A stretch of 64,000 nt of DNA from Hymenopus coronatus (GCA_030762935.1 CM060883.1:49525001-49589000), one strand, 5' to 3'. Positions 49,001 through 57,479 are shown, numbered from the stretch's first letter. Notes: a model not told the origin generated them from the letters alone. Numbers and translations are program-made.

Positions 49001-52000
49001 ATATAAACTCTTAAAGTTTGAACTCCTACATGTTGTTTAGAGGCAATGAAATGGAGCCTTATTTATGGACGCTCTTTCGCCGCTGTGGTTCTCAGCGCTC
49101 CATTCTATATTGGGCGTGAAAGGACATTTAATTTTGCTCAGAATACTACTTATCAGGCTTGCGGTTCTTTTACGTGCCGTAAACCTACAACATAGGACCA
49201 ATGGCTTTACCTCCCTTCCCATGAATTTAGTTTGAACTTTTATCACGATTTTCTTTAATACCATTATAATATGAAACTTATTTTAGTATACTAATATACC
49301 TAAAAAAACAAAGATTGACTTTCTAAAAACAATAGTGATAAATTATTGAAACCCTAAATCCAAAACTATACTTCATATCAAGAGAAGATCATTTATATCT
49401 TCTTCAAAGAACGTATACAGAAAATATGAAAGAAACTAAAGAAATATTCCATCACGGAAAGATTTAAAATGTGTAAAAATATAAGAACATGAAATCAAGC
49501 TTTGAAATTCCACACATACCCTCCGCACGCCCATTTAAACGTCATAAAACCTTGATTGGATCCTGAATCCACAGTATATATAGGATGTTTCAAAACGACA
49601 CCAAACGAAGATGTAGAACTTGTTGGTCATACCGTACGTGATACGTGAATATAATTTTCAGCTCTAAATTCGGCACATACAAAAATTGCCATAAAATCAC
49701 CATGGATTAGGCAGTCGTACATAACCAAATGGCACGTGACTAGCCCACTCCAAGAGAGATACCGGTTGGTAGCGATGGTCCCTGTAGCGTGGTGTAGGCG
49801 TGATTTGCTAGACACGCCGGCGCAGCATAGGTCACCTTAGTAATGGAAAAGTAGCATGTGGATGTGGCGTATGACAACCGTTGTTACTTCGCTGCCTAAT
49901 CCCAAATGTTTGCGATTTTTAAACACACATAAAAATTTAAATAGAAGAGTGTGAAAGTGCGACATCAAGTTTCGGACAAGTCAAAGTGTAAGCTAATCGA
50001 CTGCTATCTTCGTTTGGTGTCGTTTTAAAACGGGCTGTATATACGTATATGCTCTTGTATCAGAGTAGAATGATCCTGACGTAAACAACAAGGAGGAACG
50101 GACTCAACTCGCCACATGTTTGATGCTACAGTGAGTAAATAAGTTTTGTAACCCTAATTGTAGCAGCGCTAACTTCTTTAACAATAAATCAAGTTAGAGA
50201 TTGTCAGCATCTTATTAAATCTTATATAGAAGGCTGGATGAAAAGAAATTAGAACTTTTATTTCTTCTCAGAAATGACTTTATTGACAGAGATACTTGTA
50301 ATTCAAAATCTTCTCGGGCTTCTAGCCAGGTAGATCGTTCACCCTGAAGACGAGGAAGATGCACTTCTTCGAAACGTTGGTGTCAAGCCAAGTTTTTACC
50401 TGGCTAGAAGCCCGAGAAGATTTTGAATTAACACGTCGCCAGGAAAGCTTCAGTTCTTATTTTAGAGATACTTGTAGTTACACACCTTCAATATAATCGC
50501 CCCCCCCCCTTATTTATGACCTTTTGCCAAATTTTCGGAAGACGGCATATACCATCTGCGCGACTATTTCTGTTGATGTCCTGTATTGGCCGCCCCATAG
50601 CATGTATAATGCCATTTGTACCGGATCTCTCACAGTGGTTCTTTCACCTTGGCAAAGAGATCATAATCACAGAGGCTCATGTCGGATAAGTAAGGCGGAC
50701 ATTCCAGAAACTCCCATTGCCAGCCGCGTCTGAGGTCCTGAACAGGAATAGTGGTGAGTCATCTGTGCTTGCAAATAGACTGATGCTGGTGTCATTCGAC
50801 AAGTTGCAAGTATATAGGGAGCATCAGGTTGTCCACACCATGATAACGTGAGTATCGCTCCTCGTGACGCATAGCGAGGATAGACTAAACAAAGCTACCA
50901 GTAAATTACAGGGAAAAGTCTTGCACAGCTAAACACGAGAAATGATTGCTAATGTGTATCAATTTATGATGAGAGAGGCTGCAAAGACGATCCCTATTAA
51001 ATTCAAGTAGCGGTAGCCACCATTGTTTCGTTTAGTCCGGTTCGTAGAATTAAATCTGAATTAGAACGTATTCAGTTAGGCGAATGCGGGTCTTTCTCAA
51101 TACTTCGTAAGGAAAACATCTCCTTCAAAAGATTATTAATTTATCTACACGATGCTAATCGAAATGAATAATAACAGAATTGTTCTTATTACTTGCTTCA
51201 TTGTGAGTAGGGAATACACTAGGCTAAAGCGATAGCCAAATATTTTAAAAATTATCGTTATGTGAAACAATTACAATTCGGTTATCTTAGCGCGGCTAGC
51301 AGTAGTAAAACAAAAGAGGTATGAAACGAAAGGTGACTTCCCGTCTGAAAACATTTTAAGCAGTTTAACATTGAAACCAATAACAAGGAATATCGTGGAA
51401 ACGATTAACTCTACAATAAAGATGTATATAATATAAACTGTGTGTTATAACGAGATCTATATGTTTTGTGTAGTAAGCTTTTGTCAATATCTTACGGCTT
51501 GCCAGTTATACAAGTCATCCAGAATGAAGAGGTCTTCAGAGGCTATTCCTAGAAAACTCACTACACGCGTTTGATTTGTCATTTTTTTTTTTTTGGTAGT
51601 GTTTAACGCCCGCTTTAACTACTAATGGCACCGCAGGCGGTTTGATTTGTCATGAAAATATCTTAAACATATAATATTTTATTCAAAATCGCTAGAGTCA
51701 TTTAAGAGAAAAATCAAAATTTTGGAAAAATGTTATATGCATAGGGTAGTTAAGGGGTAGAAATTTCTTGAAAAGAAGATACTGAACTTAAATATCAACT
51801 TTACTATGTAACGGAATTTTAGTTTTGGATCTGTGCCGCCTCCCCCCCCCACACACACACACACACAGACCACATACACGGACAGTTTGCCAAAAACTTT
51901 TTCTTGAATTTTTGGATTTAGGGAGTCTCAAAGTCTGTATTTCCGATGAAATCTCGGAAATGAAGTTTTGGGTGGAATACAACCTTCTCTATCTACATAC

Positions 52001-54966
52001 TCACTAGAGAAAATAATTATGGAATTTATTATACATGTTTTGACAATTTAAATGCACGCAGTTGGATATTTTATGCACACAAAACGATACTTACTGCGTA
52101 CTGCATGGCTATCACTTCAAGTCTTCGCCTCTATCCCTCACTCCTTGTACTACGCAACTTGTTTGCTCTCGTCTATTTGCAAAGTTTGGCATGCAGAATG
52201 ATGGGATGCTGTTCCATAAAATGTCGTTGCTATCGCTTGAGCGCTCAACTTTTTGCAGGAATGTGCAAGTAGTAGGCAGCATCTCAAAGAATGGAGGCTT
52301 CCCGGTTCTCGTCCAAAGAAAATGCGCGCTATACAAAGTACTGTAAAAGTGATATTCCTTGTGACGTATGACGACGGAGGGGTAATACTGCATCACACAC
52401 CAAGGGTGATTATGATCTCTTTGCCAAAGTGAAAGAACCACTGCGAGGGATCCGGTTCAACAACATAGGTGATATTATCCATGCTATAGGGCGGTAAATA
52501 CGGGACATCAACAGAAATAGACGCGCAGACCATCTGAACATTTGGCAAAAGGTCATAAATAACGGGGGCGATTAAATTGAAGGTGTATAAGTACCTCTGT
52601 AAATAAAGTAATTTCAAGGAAAACATAGTTTTCAGTGCTTTTTATCCAGCCGTTGTAGTTATTATCGTGCTGTAGTATAATGGTTACACTTTGGGATTTT
52701 CGTCTTAAGTATCTCAAAACAATGCGCGCCCATTTGCTCGGTTATGTTTCATTTAGACAGATAGACAAAACTGCTCCATGGTGATACACCGACTTCTTTA
52801 AAATTGCTTGAAAGTGTTCTGGATTTGTGACGTTTGTGTGGTAAGATGTTTTAAATATGAGAAGCGACTCTTCAGGATAAATAATAGCATCGAATCAGCA
52901 CTCACCTCAAATTCAACTTTGTTCCGAGAATGGCCGTCTGTTATAGGGATACTACTTATAATACTGTTTATTTTGTAATATAAAACTAGGCTACATATTA
53001 ATAAACAATAACAGTAAGTCCATGTGTACCTGTCTGTGTGCGTGTGTGTTTGTGTGTATGTGTGTGACTGTGGGCAGCATAGCTCAAAAACGAAAAAACC
53101 GTTAAACACCAAACATGTATTTCTAGTGAAATCTCGGTATCGAATTTTTGGGTGCAATACAATACCTTCTATATACATTATGTACATAGTACATGCAGAG
53201 AAAGTAAAAATATACATTAAACAGAAGATATCGCAATTATACACTTTTAAATTAGTATTGTTATTGTTTGCGAATATGTAGCCTAGTTTTATATTACAAA
53301 ATAAACAGTATTATAAGTAGTATCCCTATAACAGACAGCCATTCTAGGAACAAAGTTGAATTTGAGGTGAGTGCTGATTCGATGCTATTATTTATCGTGC
53401 AGAGTCGCTTCTCATATTTAAAACTCCTTACCACGCATACAACACAAGTCCAAAACACTTGCAAGCAATTTAAAAGAAGTCAGTGTATCATCACGGATCA
53501 GTTTTGTCTGTCTAAATGAAACATATCCGAGCAAATGGGCGCGGTATTTGGTATTTAAGGTTGGTGTCTTCCAAGGATGCGACAAGAAGATTTTCAAGAA
53601 AGTCCCCCCACCACCAACTACCCTTTAAATGGAAATAATTTCGAACATTTTGATTTTCTCAAAAATGGCTCTAATTATTTTGATTAAAATTTCGTATATT
53701 AAAGATATTTTTATGACAAACGAAATGTATATCTTGAATTTTCTGGGAATAGCCTCTGAAGACTACTTTATTCTGGATGAATTTTACGGAACTTTGCATA
53801 ACTGCTAAACCGTAAGAGATTGACAAAAACTTACCACACAAAAAATGTAGAGCATGCTAAAACACACAATTTATGTAATGTAAATTTTTTTAGTGGAGTT
53901 GGTCGTTTTTTAGGCATTCCTTGTTATTCATTAGTTTCAGGTTTTAAAAACATATACTTTTCTCATACAGGAATTTGTAAACTCCTGTCCATACAAACAA
54001 AGGAACTTCAGTTATATAGCAACCAGCTTTTGACTGTCACTTTAACCTATGGTACTCCCTCATTTCGCTTCTACTTACAAGGAAGCAAGTAATAAGACTA
54101 TTTCTGCTAATTTATTCTCGATTAGCGTGAAGTAAATAGAAGCATAAGCTTTTTAGCAATAATTTGTTACAGAGACGTAGAGAAAGTCATGTGAATGGAA
54201 CACATCAAATTTTTATGCTTGTAAACATTCCTTTTGTCATTCACGAGCGTTGAACAAATGTGTGTGTGTGTATGTGCAGAATGCAGAGGAATGAATAAAA
54301 ACGTTTGTGTACGCTCTCTTCTCGAAACCAATTCGTGCTTAGCAGATTTAGAAAACTATTTATAGTGTTGTACTCCTTAAAGGCAGACCAACTATTAGGT
54401 TCAAAGGATTTATGTACTTATGAAGTTTGTATGTCGCCAATAAGGTATAGCATCTCAAAATAATTTGAGATCTCCTTGTGGTTTGCAGGAAAAAACGCGA
54501 ATCAGTTGGAGAATTTAGTCCCGTACCATGGTAGAACAACTGGACGGAAACCAGGAGATCCGTAGTTCAAATCCCGGCTTTGACACTGAGTTTTCAATCT
54601 GACTCTGCCTCTCCAACTTATGGCCTACGCACGGCTGGTGTGGAAGAAACAATAATTTAATTCACATTAAAAGAAAGCAACATGTATTAACAGATCTATA
54701 TTACCATAATTCGAGAGAAAGAAATATAATAACGTGAACATTGAACTACACAGCAATATGAAGCAATATACTTATTCAGATTATTGCATGGAGCAGAAAC
54801 TTGGGCTATTACATAAACATTAATATCTGATGTATACCATTCACATGATTTTCTCTACATCTCTGTAACAATAGATAGATTTAAAAATATAACTGTTAGA
54901 AATGAATCTAAATATGGACCCCCAGTGGAAAAAATAGAGAAAAGAAATTCAAAATGTTATGGTCTC

Positions 54967-54999
<33 letters not shown>

Positions 55000-55916
55000 T
55001 TAAATGATCAGTGTAAAACAAAACTTATACTTACCCGAAGAATGACAGTAGGGTTGAATGGTCAGCGTGCTGACTTTATCATCCGGAGGTCACGGGTTCG
55101 ATTCCCGTTGGGAGGGCAAATTTTCTTTAACTAGAATTATTCCCTATCCCCACAGTCTGGAACTAAGAATGTGAATGTGCGTGTGCTTAATGATAAAAAA
55201 TAATTAATCTAATGTCAATAACCTACAGTCAGTATAGAGTTGTTTCACAAGTTAAAAACCTCCGATATGATCATAGCAGTTAAAGGGGTCTATACAAATG
55301 AAACAACTAAAAAAGAAAAAAAAAAAAAAAGAAGGGGACCGAGAAAGAAATGGGAAAAATATATTGCAGTCTAGCAAGAAACAGAGGGACAGAACTGAAA
55401 ACGCTGAAGGGAATGGCACAGGATAGAAAACAGTAAGAAAAATGCACACAAGTCCCGACGCTGAAAGACAACAGGGAGAAGAAGAAGAAGATGATGAAGA
55501 AGAATTATTTTGAGTTTGTAATCACCAAGTTGAATGACAATTTTCAGCGTCACCTTGAGTCTTCCCAAATGACAAGGAATTTAGAATGTTTTAGAACGGG
55601 ATCGAATATGAATGCATTCCTTTCGATAGAATTATTACGTGTCTGTTATACACAATTCTGACCATCATTTCATATTGTTTATAATGTTAAAATCGTATTA
55701 TATAATGACGTTGATACAATTTCATAACTTTAAATTTTAAGTTATATTTTCTTCAGTTCCAGGGGTTCCTACTATCTCCAGACAGCGGAGTCTTCGCCTT
55801 ATGCTCTAGGGAATGTATCGGCTGTTGCGGACATTACTCAGAAGAAAGTCCCATTCTATTTAAATCTATTTAAAAAGGATATTTCTTTGTTAATAAATGT
55901 AACTTACAAAATGTAA
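32343..55916 (+). CDS. Lipase 2: secreted pancreatic-type (neutral) lipase, complete, seven exons
   Basis: Extracellular serine ester hydrolase of lipids (neutral lipase / PLA1 superfamily). Exons 32343-32394, 37991-38114, 42021-42157, 47895-48143, 48269-48457, 48775-48961 and 55757-55916 total 1098 nt: 365 residues plus stop, all junctions GT-AG and in phase. Residues 1-17 are a signal peptide ([17 protein letters not shown]). The oxyanion motif is HGW at 90-92. The triad is Ser165 in GHSLG, Asp190 in GLDPAAP and His265 in CSHSR. The lid between the two cysteines is 16 residues. The protein ends soon after [16 protein letters not shown] and has no PLAT domain. Introns 1, 2, 3 and 6 (3.9-6.8 kb) are full of transposons; introns 4 and 5 are short and clean. 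It lies downstream of its paralogue lipase 1. The exact substrate cannot be read from sequence. Confidence 0.92.
32603..33473 (+). mobile_element. R1 copy 18 (+), lipase 2 intron 1
   Basis: Runs from TCTATTGTGTTTC to CCTAGAGAAAGTAAA. The CA run is degenerate (CACACATACACATAC and CACGCGCGCGCACG). Confidence 0.87.
33617..34514. mobile_element. TIR transposon copy B (empty site for the mariner in copy A)
   Basis: Matches copy A (5981-7539) along its length: CAGCATCTTGGGAACCGATA at the left, AATAGAAGGAAAATGG and TTTTCACTAGCAGTGGAAGG near 33705-33765, and the region with CGTAAACAGGCTTTATAT. It lacks the mariner insertion. Its right TIR is decayed. Confidence 0.78.
34540..34930 (-). pseudogene. 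Transposase N-terminal (HTH) relic
   Basis: Minus strand reads [10 protein letters not shown], then a stop, then [16 protein letters not shown] and [12 protein letters not shown]. This resembles the HTH start of IS630-type transposases (FP-----TI--LV--F-ETG-V). Decayed; family assignment is tentative. Confidence 0.45.
35104..36215 (-). pseudogene. Full-span but decayed IS630-type transposase
   Basis: Minus strand N-terminus: [20 protein letters not shown] and YPDRQLSC, then an HTH ([13 protein letters not shown]). Core traces [13 protein letters not shown] and YENRHE, and a C-terminus with [13 protein letters not shown]. Many stops and frame changes. The order and spacing fit a transposase of about 350 residues without a large deletion, unlike the other relics here. 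Confidence 0.75.
36284..37499 (+). mobile_element. R1 copy 19 (+) 36284-37193 with inverted tail 37200-37499
   Basis: The + copy is full length and ends GTATAGAGAAAGTA. A - fragment ending ACACATCAGA follows at once, so both outer ends are CTGATG-type. The CA region consists of CACGGACA/CACTGACA units (36975-37050). In lipase 2 intron 1. Confidence 0.85.
37500..37990. other. Lipase 2 intron 1, 3' end
   Basis: No repeat or coding signal that I recognise before the exon 2 acceptor. Confidence 0.4.
37991..38114 (+). CDS. Lipase 2 exon 2
   Basis: Acceptor CACTTTGCAG; donor AG/GTATGC; phase 1 to 2. It encodes the mature N-terminus with [20 protein letters not shown] and QLYTR, matching the start of the lipase fold (V-F-L-TR). 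Confidence 0.88.
38209..38470 (+). mobile_element. SINE family A, copy 2
   Basis: Head GTAGTCGAGTGGTCAGCGAG, B box GGTTCCGGGTTCGATTACC, body with GTATTATTCCCTATCCCCAC. Joined directly to 5'-truncated R1 copy 20, as copy A1 is joined to copy 12. Confidence 0.85.
38471..39463 (+). mobile_element. R1 copy 20 (+) to 39209, then inverted fragment to 39463
   Basis: Enters the unit at ACATCTCTTTAACAAATT, so the CTGATG end is missing. It ends GAGGAGAAAGTAA. The following - fragment (ACTTTTCTCATACAGG to CACATCAGG) abuts R1 copy 21. Confidence 0.82.
39469..40332 (-). mobile_element. R1 copy 21 (-), full length
   Basis: Starts ACTTTCTCTACACGTACTAT. In place of most of the GT run it has an A-run and (TA)n at about 39577-39625. 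Ends AACACTTAAGA. Confidence 0.85.
40396..41583. mobile_element. R1 copy 22 (-, internally deleted) 40396-40980 plus + fragment 40987-41583
   Basis: The - part starts with the hairpin terminus, carries a GT run at 40550-40575, skips several hundred bp at about 40795, and ends GGAACACAT. A + part follows directly from inside the unit to GTAGAGAAAGTA. The composite has hairpin termini at both outer ends. In lipase 2 intron 2. Confidence 0.8.
41695..41731. repeat. (TTA)n microsatellite
   Basis: About 12 TTA/ATT triplets in lipase 2 intron 2. Confidence 0.9.
42021..42157 (+). CDS. Lipase 2 exon 3 (oxyanion HGW)
   Basis: Acceptor CTTCTCCAG; donor AAAG/GTGAGA; phase 2 to 1. It encodes [11 protein letters not shown] and [14 protein letters not shown], the strand before the oxyanion hole of neutral lipases. 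Confidence 0.9.
42311..42640 (+). mobile_element. SINE family B, copy 2
   Basis: Head GTGCCGTGGCCGGGTGGTTA, full anticodon-like arm CGCTCGCCTACCACC and B box CCCAGGTTCGATCCC. The body matches B1 (TTCCGGGTCCTCCGGTTTCC, CAGTTGTAAGTCCTAGGGGG). In lipase 2 intron 3. Confidence 0.88.
42641..43042. other. Lipase 2 intron 3, no feature recognised
   Basis: Mixed-composition sequence, including a T/C-rich stretch at 42820-42890 with repeated GTTCTCGTTC-like words. No gene. Confidence 0.4.
43043..43165 (+). repeat. R1 fragment (+)
   Basis: Matches only the first part of R1 (ACAAAAGCTTATTCTTCTAT, ATAAACATTAGCAGAA). No downstream continuation. Confidence 0.6.
43257..44063 (-). pseudogene. IS630-type transposase, internally deleted
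   Basis: Minus strand: [34 protein letters not shown] and [14 protein letters not shown] (HTH half), then [17 protein letters not shown] and KTKVMFTDE with the first Asp. It then jumps to [21 protein letters not shown] and GGGHMPMF. The second Asp region (QDGAP-type) is deleted, with frame changes. In lipase 2 intron 3, antisense to the gene. Confidence 0.85.
44270..44935 (+). mobile_element. R1 copy 24 (+), strongly decayed
   Basis: Keeps the R1 order (GAGCTAAAGCAGTAGTCAT, TTACGATTTAGCAGC, GGAAGATGCTGAACTTAAAT, a short CA stretch) but with many changes and no recognisable termini. Likely an old copy. Confidence 0.65.
44936..45795. other. Lipase 2 intron 3, no feature recognised
   Basis: GC-richer in 45300-45500; open frames are short and show no domain. 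Confidence 0.4.
45796..45990 (-). mobile_element. SINE family B, copy 3 (minus)
   Basis: The minus strand reads GCCGTGGCCGAGTGGTTAAA, then TTTCGATCCCAGGTG and TTCTGGTTTCCTCCGTC, matching B1/B2. Confidence 0.8.
46058..46125. repeat. Compound triplet microsatellite (GCT/ACT/ACC/TCC)
   Basis: Consecutive runs of CTG/CTA, ACT, ACC and TCC triplets. It gives an artificial poly-Val frame on the minus strand; not a gene. Confidence 0.9.
46441..46740 (-). mobile_element. SINE family D copy
   Basis: Contains CGCTCTTTAACTGCTTCAG, CTATATTGGGCGTGAAAGACC and CTTTTATGTGCGTTAAATTA, shared with 49048 and 59265. The right part is weaker. Confidence 0.65.
46741..47894. other. Lipase 2 intron 3, 3' part; unplaced open frames
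   Basis: Around 46835-47160 overlapping open frames of 103 (+) and 64 (-) codons exist, and composition is more gene-like than nearby. I recognise no domain in either. The rest is AT-rich to the exon 4 acceptor. Confidence 0.35.
47895..48143 (+). CDS. Lipase 2 exon 4 (nucleophile Ser)
   Basis: Acceptor TTTTGCAG; donor CACAG/GTGGGA. 249 bp, as in lipase 1. It encodes [14 protein letters not shown] and [15 protein letters not shown]. Confidence 0.93.
48269..48457 (+). CDS. Lipase 2 exon 5 (catalytic Asp, first lid Cys)
   Basis: Acceptor CTGAACAG; donor TCAG/GTAATG. It encodes [24 protein letters not shown] and QPGCNHHS. A second donor, AAG/GTTAAT, 9 nt downstream (exon end 48466) also keeps the frame and matches the position of the lipase 1 donor, so the lid could vary by three residues. 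Confidence 0.9.
48775..48961 (+). CDS. Lipase 2 exon 6 (catalytic His)
   Basis: Acceptor TTTTTCCAG; donor AA/GTAAGT. It encodes [31 protein letters not shown] and LMGAFTDIK. The first 11 residues lengthen the lid compared with lipase 1. Confidence 0.92.
49048..49225 (-). mobile_element. SINE family D copy
   Basis: CGCTCTTTCGCCGCTGTGGT, TATATTGGGCGTGAAAGGAC, TTTACGTGCCGTAAACCTAC. In lipase 2 intron 6. Confidence 0.75.
49581..50037. mobile_element. 457-bp MITE with about 34-bp TIRs and TA duplication
   Basis: Left end 49581-49612 and right end 50005-50037 are inverted copies sharing AAAACGACACCAAACGAAGA, flanked by TA. No transposase frame inside. The end structure fits a mariner/IS630-type non-autonomous element. 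In lipase 2 intron 6. Confidence 0.85.
50301..50463 (+). mobile_element. 163-bp inverted-repeat insertion, probably Penelope-derived
   Basis: Flanked by AGAGATACTTGTA at 50288-50300 and 50464-50476. The related mariner copy at 52.6 kb has one copy of that site and no insert. Perfect 33-bp arms (50300-50332 and 50397-50429) enclose a hammerhead-like core; a 34-bp tail follows. Confidence 0.75.
50340..50382 (+). ncRNA. Candidate minimal hammerhead ribozyme
   Basis: CACC (50340-50343), CTGAAGA (50344-50350, fits CUGANGA), one extra C, then stem II GAGGAAG/CTTCTTC (50352-50358, 50364-50370) around ATGCA. GAAACGTT (50371-50378) and GGTG (50379-50382) follow. CACC pairs with GGTG as stem I, continued outward by the 33-bp arms. 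Stem III is only the self-complementary ACGT, as in the small hammerheads linked to Penelope-like retroelements that cleave as dimers. The unpaired C before stem II is a weak point. Confidence 0.6.
50761..51109. other. Lipase 2 intron 6, no feature recognised
   Basis: May contain undetectable remains of the adjoining mariner. No gene. Confidence 0.35.
51110..52012 (+). mobile_element. R1 copy 25 (+), diverged, with a nested SINE scrap
   Basis: Keeps the R1 order from CTACACGATGCTAATCGA to TCACTAGAGAAAATAA but lacks the CTGATG end. The CA run is short (51850-51865). It carries a 57-bp insert at 51583-51639. Confidence 0.78.
51583..51639 (-). mobile_element. SINE tail fragment nested in R1
   Basis: A 57-bp insert beginning with a T-run and flanked by a 14-bp duplication, GTTTGATTTGTCAT (51569-51582, 51640-51653). 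On the minus strand it reads AAAGCGGGCGTTAAACACTA plus an A-tail, like the tail at 1044-1078. Confidence 0.85.
52290..52640 (+). pseudogene. Mariner transposase, internally deleted (plus)
   Basis: Reads [31 protein letters not shown], then directly [35 protein letters not shown] and NNGGD with stops. The first part precedes the second catalytic Asp; the second part is the third Asp region and C-terminus. The stretch between, with the second Asp, is missing. The same family is at 50225-50760. Confidence 0.82.
52723..53543. repeat. Large inverted repeat, arms about 275 bp, spacer about 270 bp
   Basis: Arms 52723-52996 and 53268-53543 are inverted copies, about 90% alike by eye (for example AATAATAGCATCGAATCAGC and its complement). 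The spacer is two opposed R1 pieces: - 53030-53112 and + 53114-53206 with the hairpin terminus. The arm sequence is not recognised. Confidence 0.85.
53545..54210 (-). mobile_element. R1 copy 26 (-), lacks hairpin end
   Basis: Begins at TGGTATTTAAGGTTGGTGTC directly after the right arm of the inverted repeat and runs to GAACACATCAAATTTTT. The missing hairpin and GT segments occur in the spacer at 53030-53206. The inverted repeat therefore appears to interrupt, or to derive from a rearrangement of, one R1 copy. Confidence 0.8.
54405..54660 (+). mobile_element. SINE family F, copy 3
   Basis: Contains CTCAAAATAATTTGAGATCT, CCATGGTAGAACAACTGGAC, the B-box-like GTTCAAATCCCGG and CAATCTGACTCTGCC, matching both halves of the pair at 31605-32018. 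Confidence 0.75.
54961..54996. repeat. (ATA)n microsatellite
   Basis: About ten AAT/ATA triplets upstream of SINE A3. Confidence 0.85.
55047..55330 (+). mobile_element. SINE family A, copy 3
   Basis: Head AGGGTTGAATGGTCAGCGTG, B box CACGGGTTCGATTCCCG, body AGAATTATTCCCTATCCCCA, A-rich tail at 55311-55330. In lipase 2 intron 6, about 430 bp before the last exon. Confidence 0.87.
55757..55916 (+). CDS. Lipase 2 terminal exon
   Basis: Acceptor TTTTCTTCAG; the split codon gives Asn, then [18 protein letters not shown] and a 35-residue tail to TAA 55914-55916. The tail differs from the lipase 1 tail in length and sequence. A possible polyadenylation signal AATAAA lies at 56163-56168. Confidence 0.88.
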
Positions 55917-56960
55917 TATTGATTTATTAATCATCTGAGACATATATTACATTAAGAGCAACATCAACTGGCGCTTAATATCTTCTCCCCCCCCCACTTA
56001 TTTTTAGATAGCTCGTACTAAATAGAAGTGGAGCTTTTAATACAAGTCGCTAGTACAGAAAAGTGGAGATTATAATACCCATAACTTAATTAATATTATA
56101 CTCAGAGCATTGGTTGGTGACTAAATGTTTGGAATGCACAGTCAGTTGGAACCCCTGCGAATAATAAACCAGGGCGCCAACGTAACTGATACAATGTAAT
56201 TAATCTTCCCAATGCATGCAACAGACGCACACATGCTCGTATTTGCCGCTATCAAATGGAACGTAATTACCAGAATATCACCAGATTCTGGTGACTTATT
56301 CCATAAGAACAAGAAAAATGTCACGAGCACCTCTGATATGTGTCGTCCCCTTGAGCAGTAGACAAAATCTTATAAGATCAATCACATTTTAAGAAAGAAA
56401 GAAAGAGAAAAGAAACAGGCCGGAGCAAATATGGTGTACAATTACCAGTAAATAACTTCTGAATAAGAATTAAGCTTTCAAACAATAGGAGTAAAAGTTT
56501 ATAGTAAAACCGAGTAATTAAACTGAAACGTAAATATTACGCTTTAATGTTTTTCTTGAATAATGTTTAACGTTTTCTCAAAACTGAAATTGATTTTACA
56601 TACAATGGATGATATATGGATCACGTATATGCGATTTGAAAATCTATATTACTCTATTACTGAGCACAATTTGCTCATTTGAGAAGCATGTTTAAAAATG
56701 CTTTAGTTCTTCAGACCCACCTCTGGTTAAATTTCCGAAACCCAAGTTATATGTCATGGGATTTTGCAGGAATTCGTCATTCGCGAAGATAGCCGGCAGG
56801 TCATGAAAAGTTGGTGTTTAGCTAATTTCACTTTATACACACCTGACGGGGCATTTAAAAGCCAACATTTGCCGAGAGGTTATTTTAGGTTAGGTTTCTT
56901 TACTTTACTTTAGTTTACGTTAGAAGTTATGTTAGATTACACAATTACCATTATCACGTT
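55917..56960. other. Lipase 2 3' region and intergenic DNA
   Basis: AATAAA at 56163-56168 is the best polyadenylation candidate, about 250 bp after the stop. No further gene or repeat recognised. Confidence 0.4.
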
Positions 56961-56961
56961 A

Positions 56962-57463
56962 CCATGGGGAATTGAAATCGATTTGAGTACGCTTACTCTA
57001 TTGAATACTGCATGGAAACGCGGATTCAAATCGTATTGAATCTTGGATTCGATCCTCTTAGAAAGTGGGATCGGAATGAGATAGGATCCAAATATGTTGC
57101 ATGAAATACGGTAATGAAACTTCTTTCTGCTATACTCGTTACATTCGGCAGTATTATGTTAATGCTTTTTGTTTATTGCTCTGTGATAGTTTATAACATG
57201 ACCAGTTTTATGGCGTCTATGGTTTGCAATGTATGTTAAAATATAATTTTTTAACTTCAAAACGTTCTTAAAATATACAAATAACAAAATATGTTTAACA
57301 GGTTCGCGAACGCAATTCCAAGTTGAAAAACATAAATGGATGAATAAATTTATTCCTGAAGTTTGCGTATTCAAAACAATCCCAATTCGTACTGAATTTA
57401 ACTTTTGAAACAAGGATCGTTTTGAGATGGAATTGGACTCAAATCGATTTCAATTCCCCATGG
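56962..57463. mobile_element. MITE copy A, 502 bp, 27-bp perfect TIRs
   Basis: 56962-56988 and 57437-57463 are exact inverted copies beginning CCATGGGGAATTGAAATCGA. No coding frame with a domain. A second copy (57480-57607 plus 58411-58757) matches in both halves. Confidence 0.85.
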
Positions 57464-57479
57464 AAGCGTGGTGCATATT

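Larger units (their letters stand above)
50225..50760 (-). pseudogene. Mariner C-terminal relic (minus), interrupted by a ribozyme-like insert
   Basis: The minus strand reads INRNSRADG, then [12 protein letters not shown] near the end of the transposase, matching the + strand copy at 52290-52640. A 163-bp inverted-repeat insertion (50301-50463) splits the 3' untranslated part. Upstream transposase sequence is not recognisable beyond about 50760. Confidence 0.75.

Noticed and set aside
53268..53519. Possible small protein gene, present in both inverted arms
   Set aside because: Shared by the arms because they are copies; no domain, no start context, no independent support.
56889..56905. TTAGG-type telomeric repeat (also near 62571)
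   Set aside because: Only two consecutive units at each place; too short to be an interstitial telomeric array.
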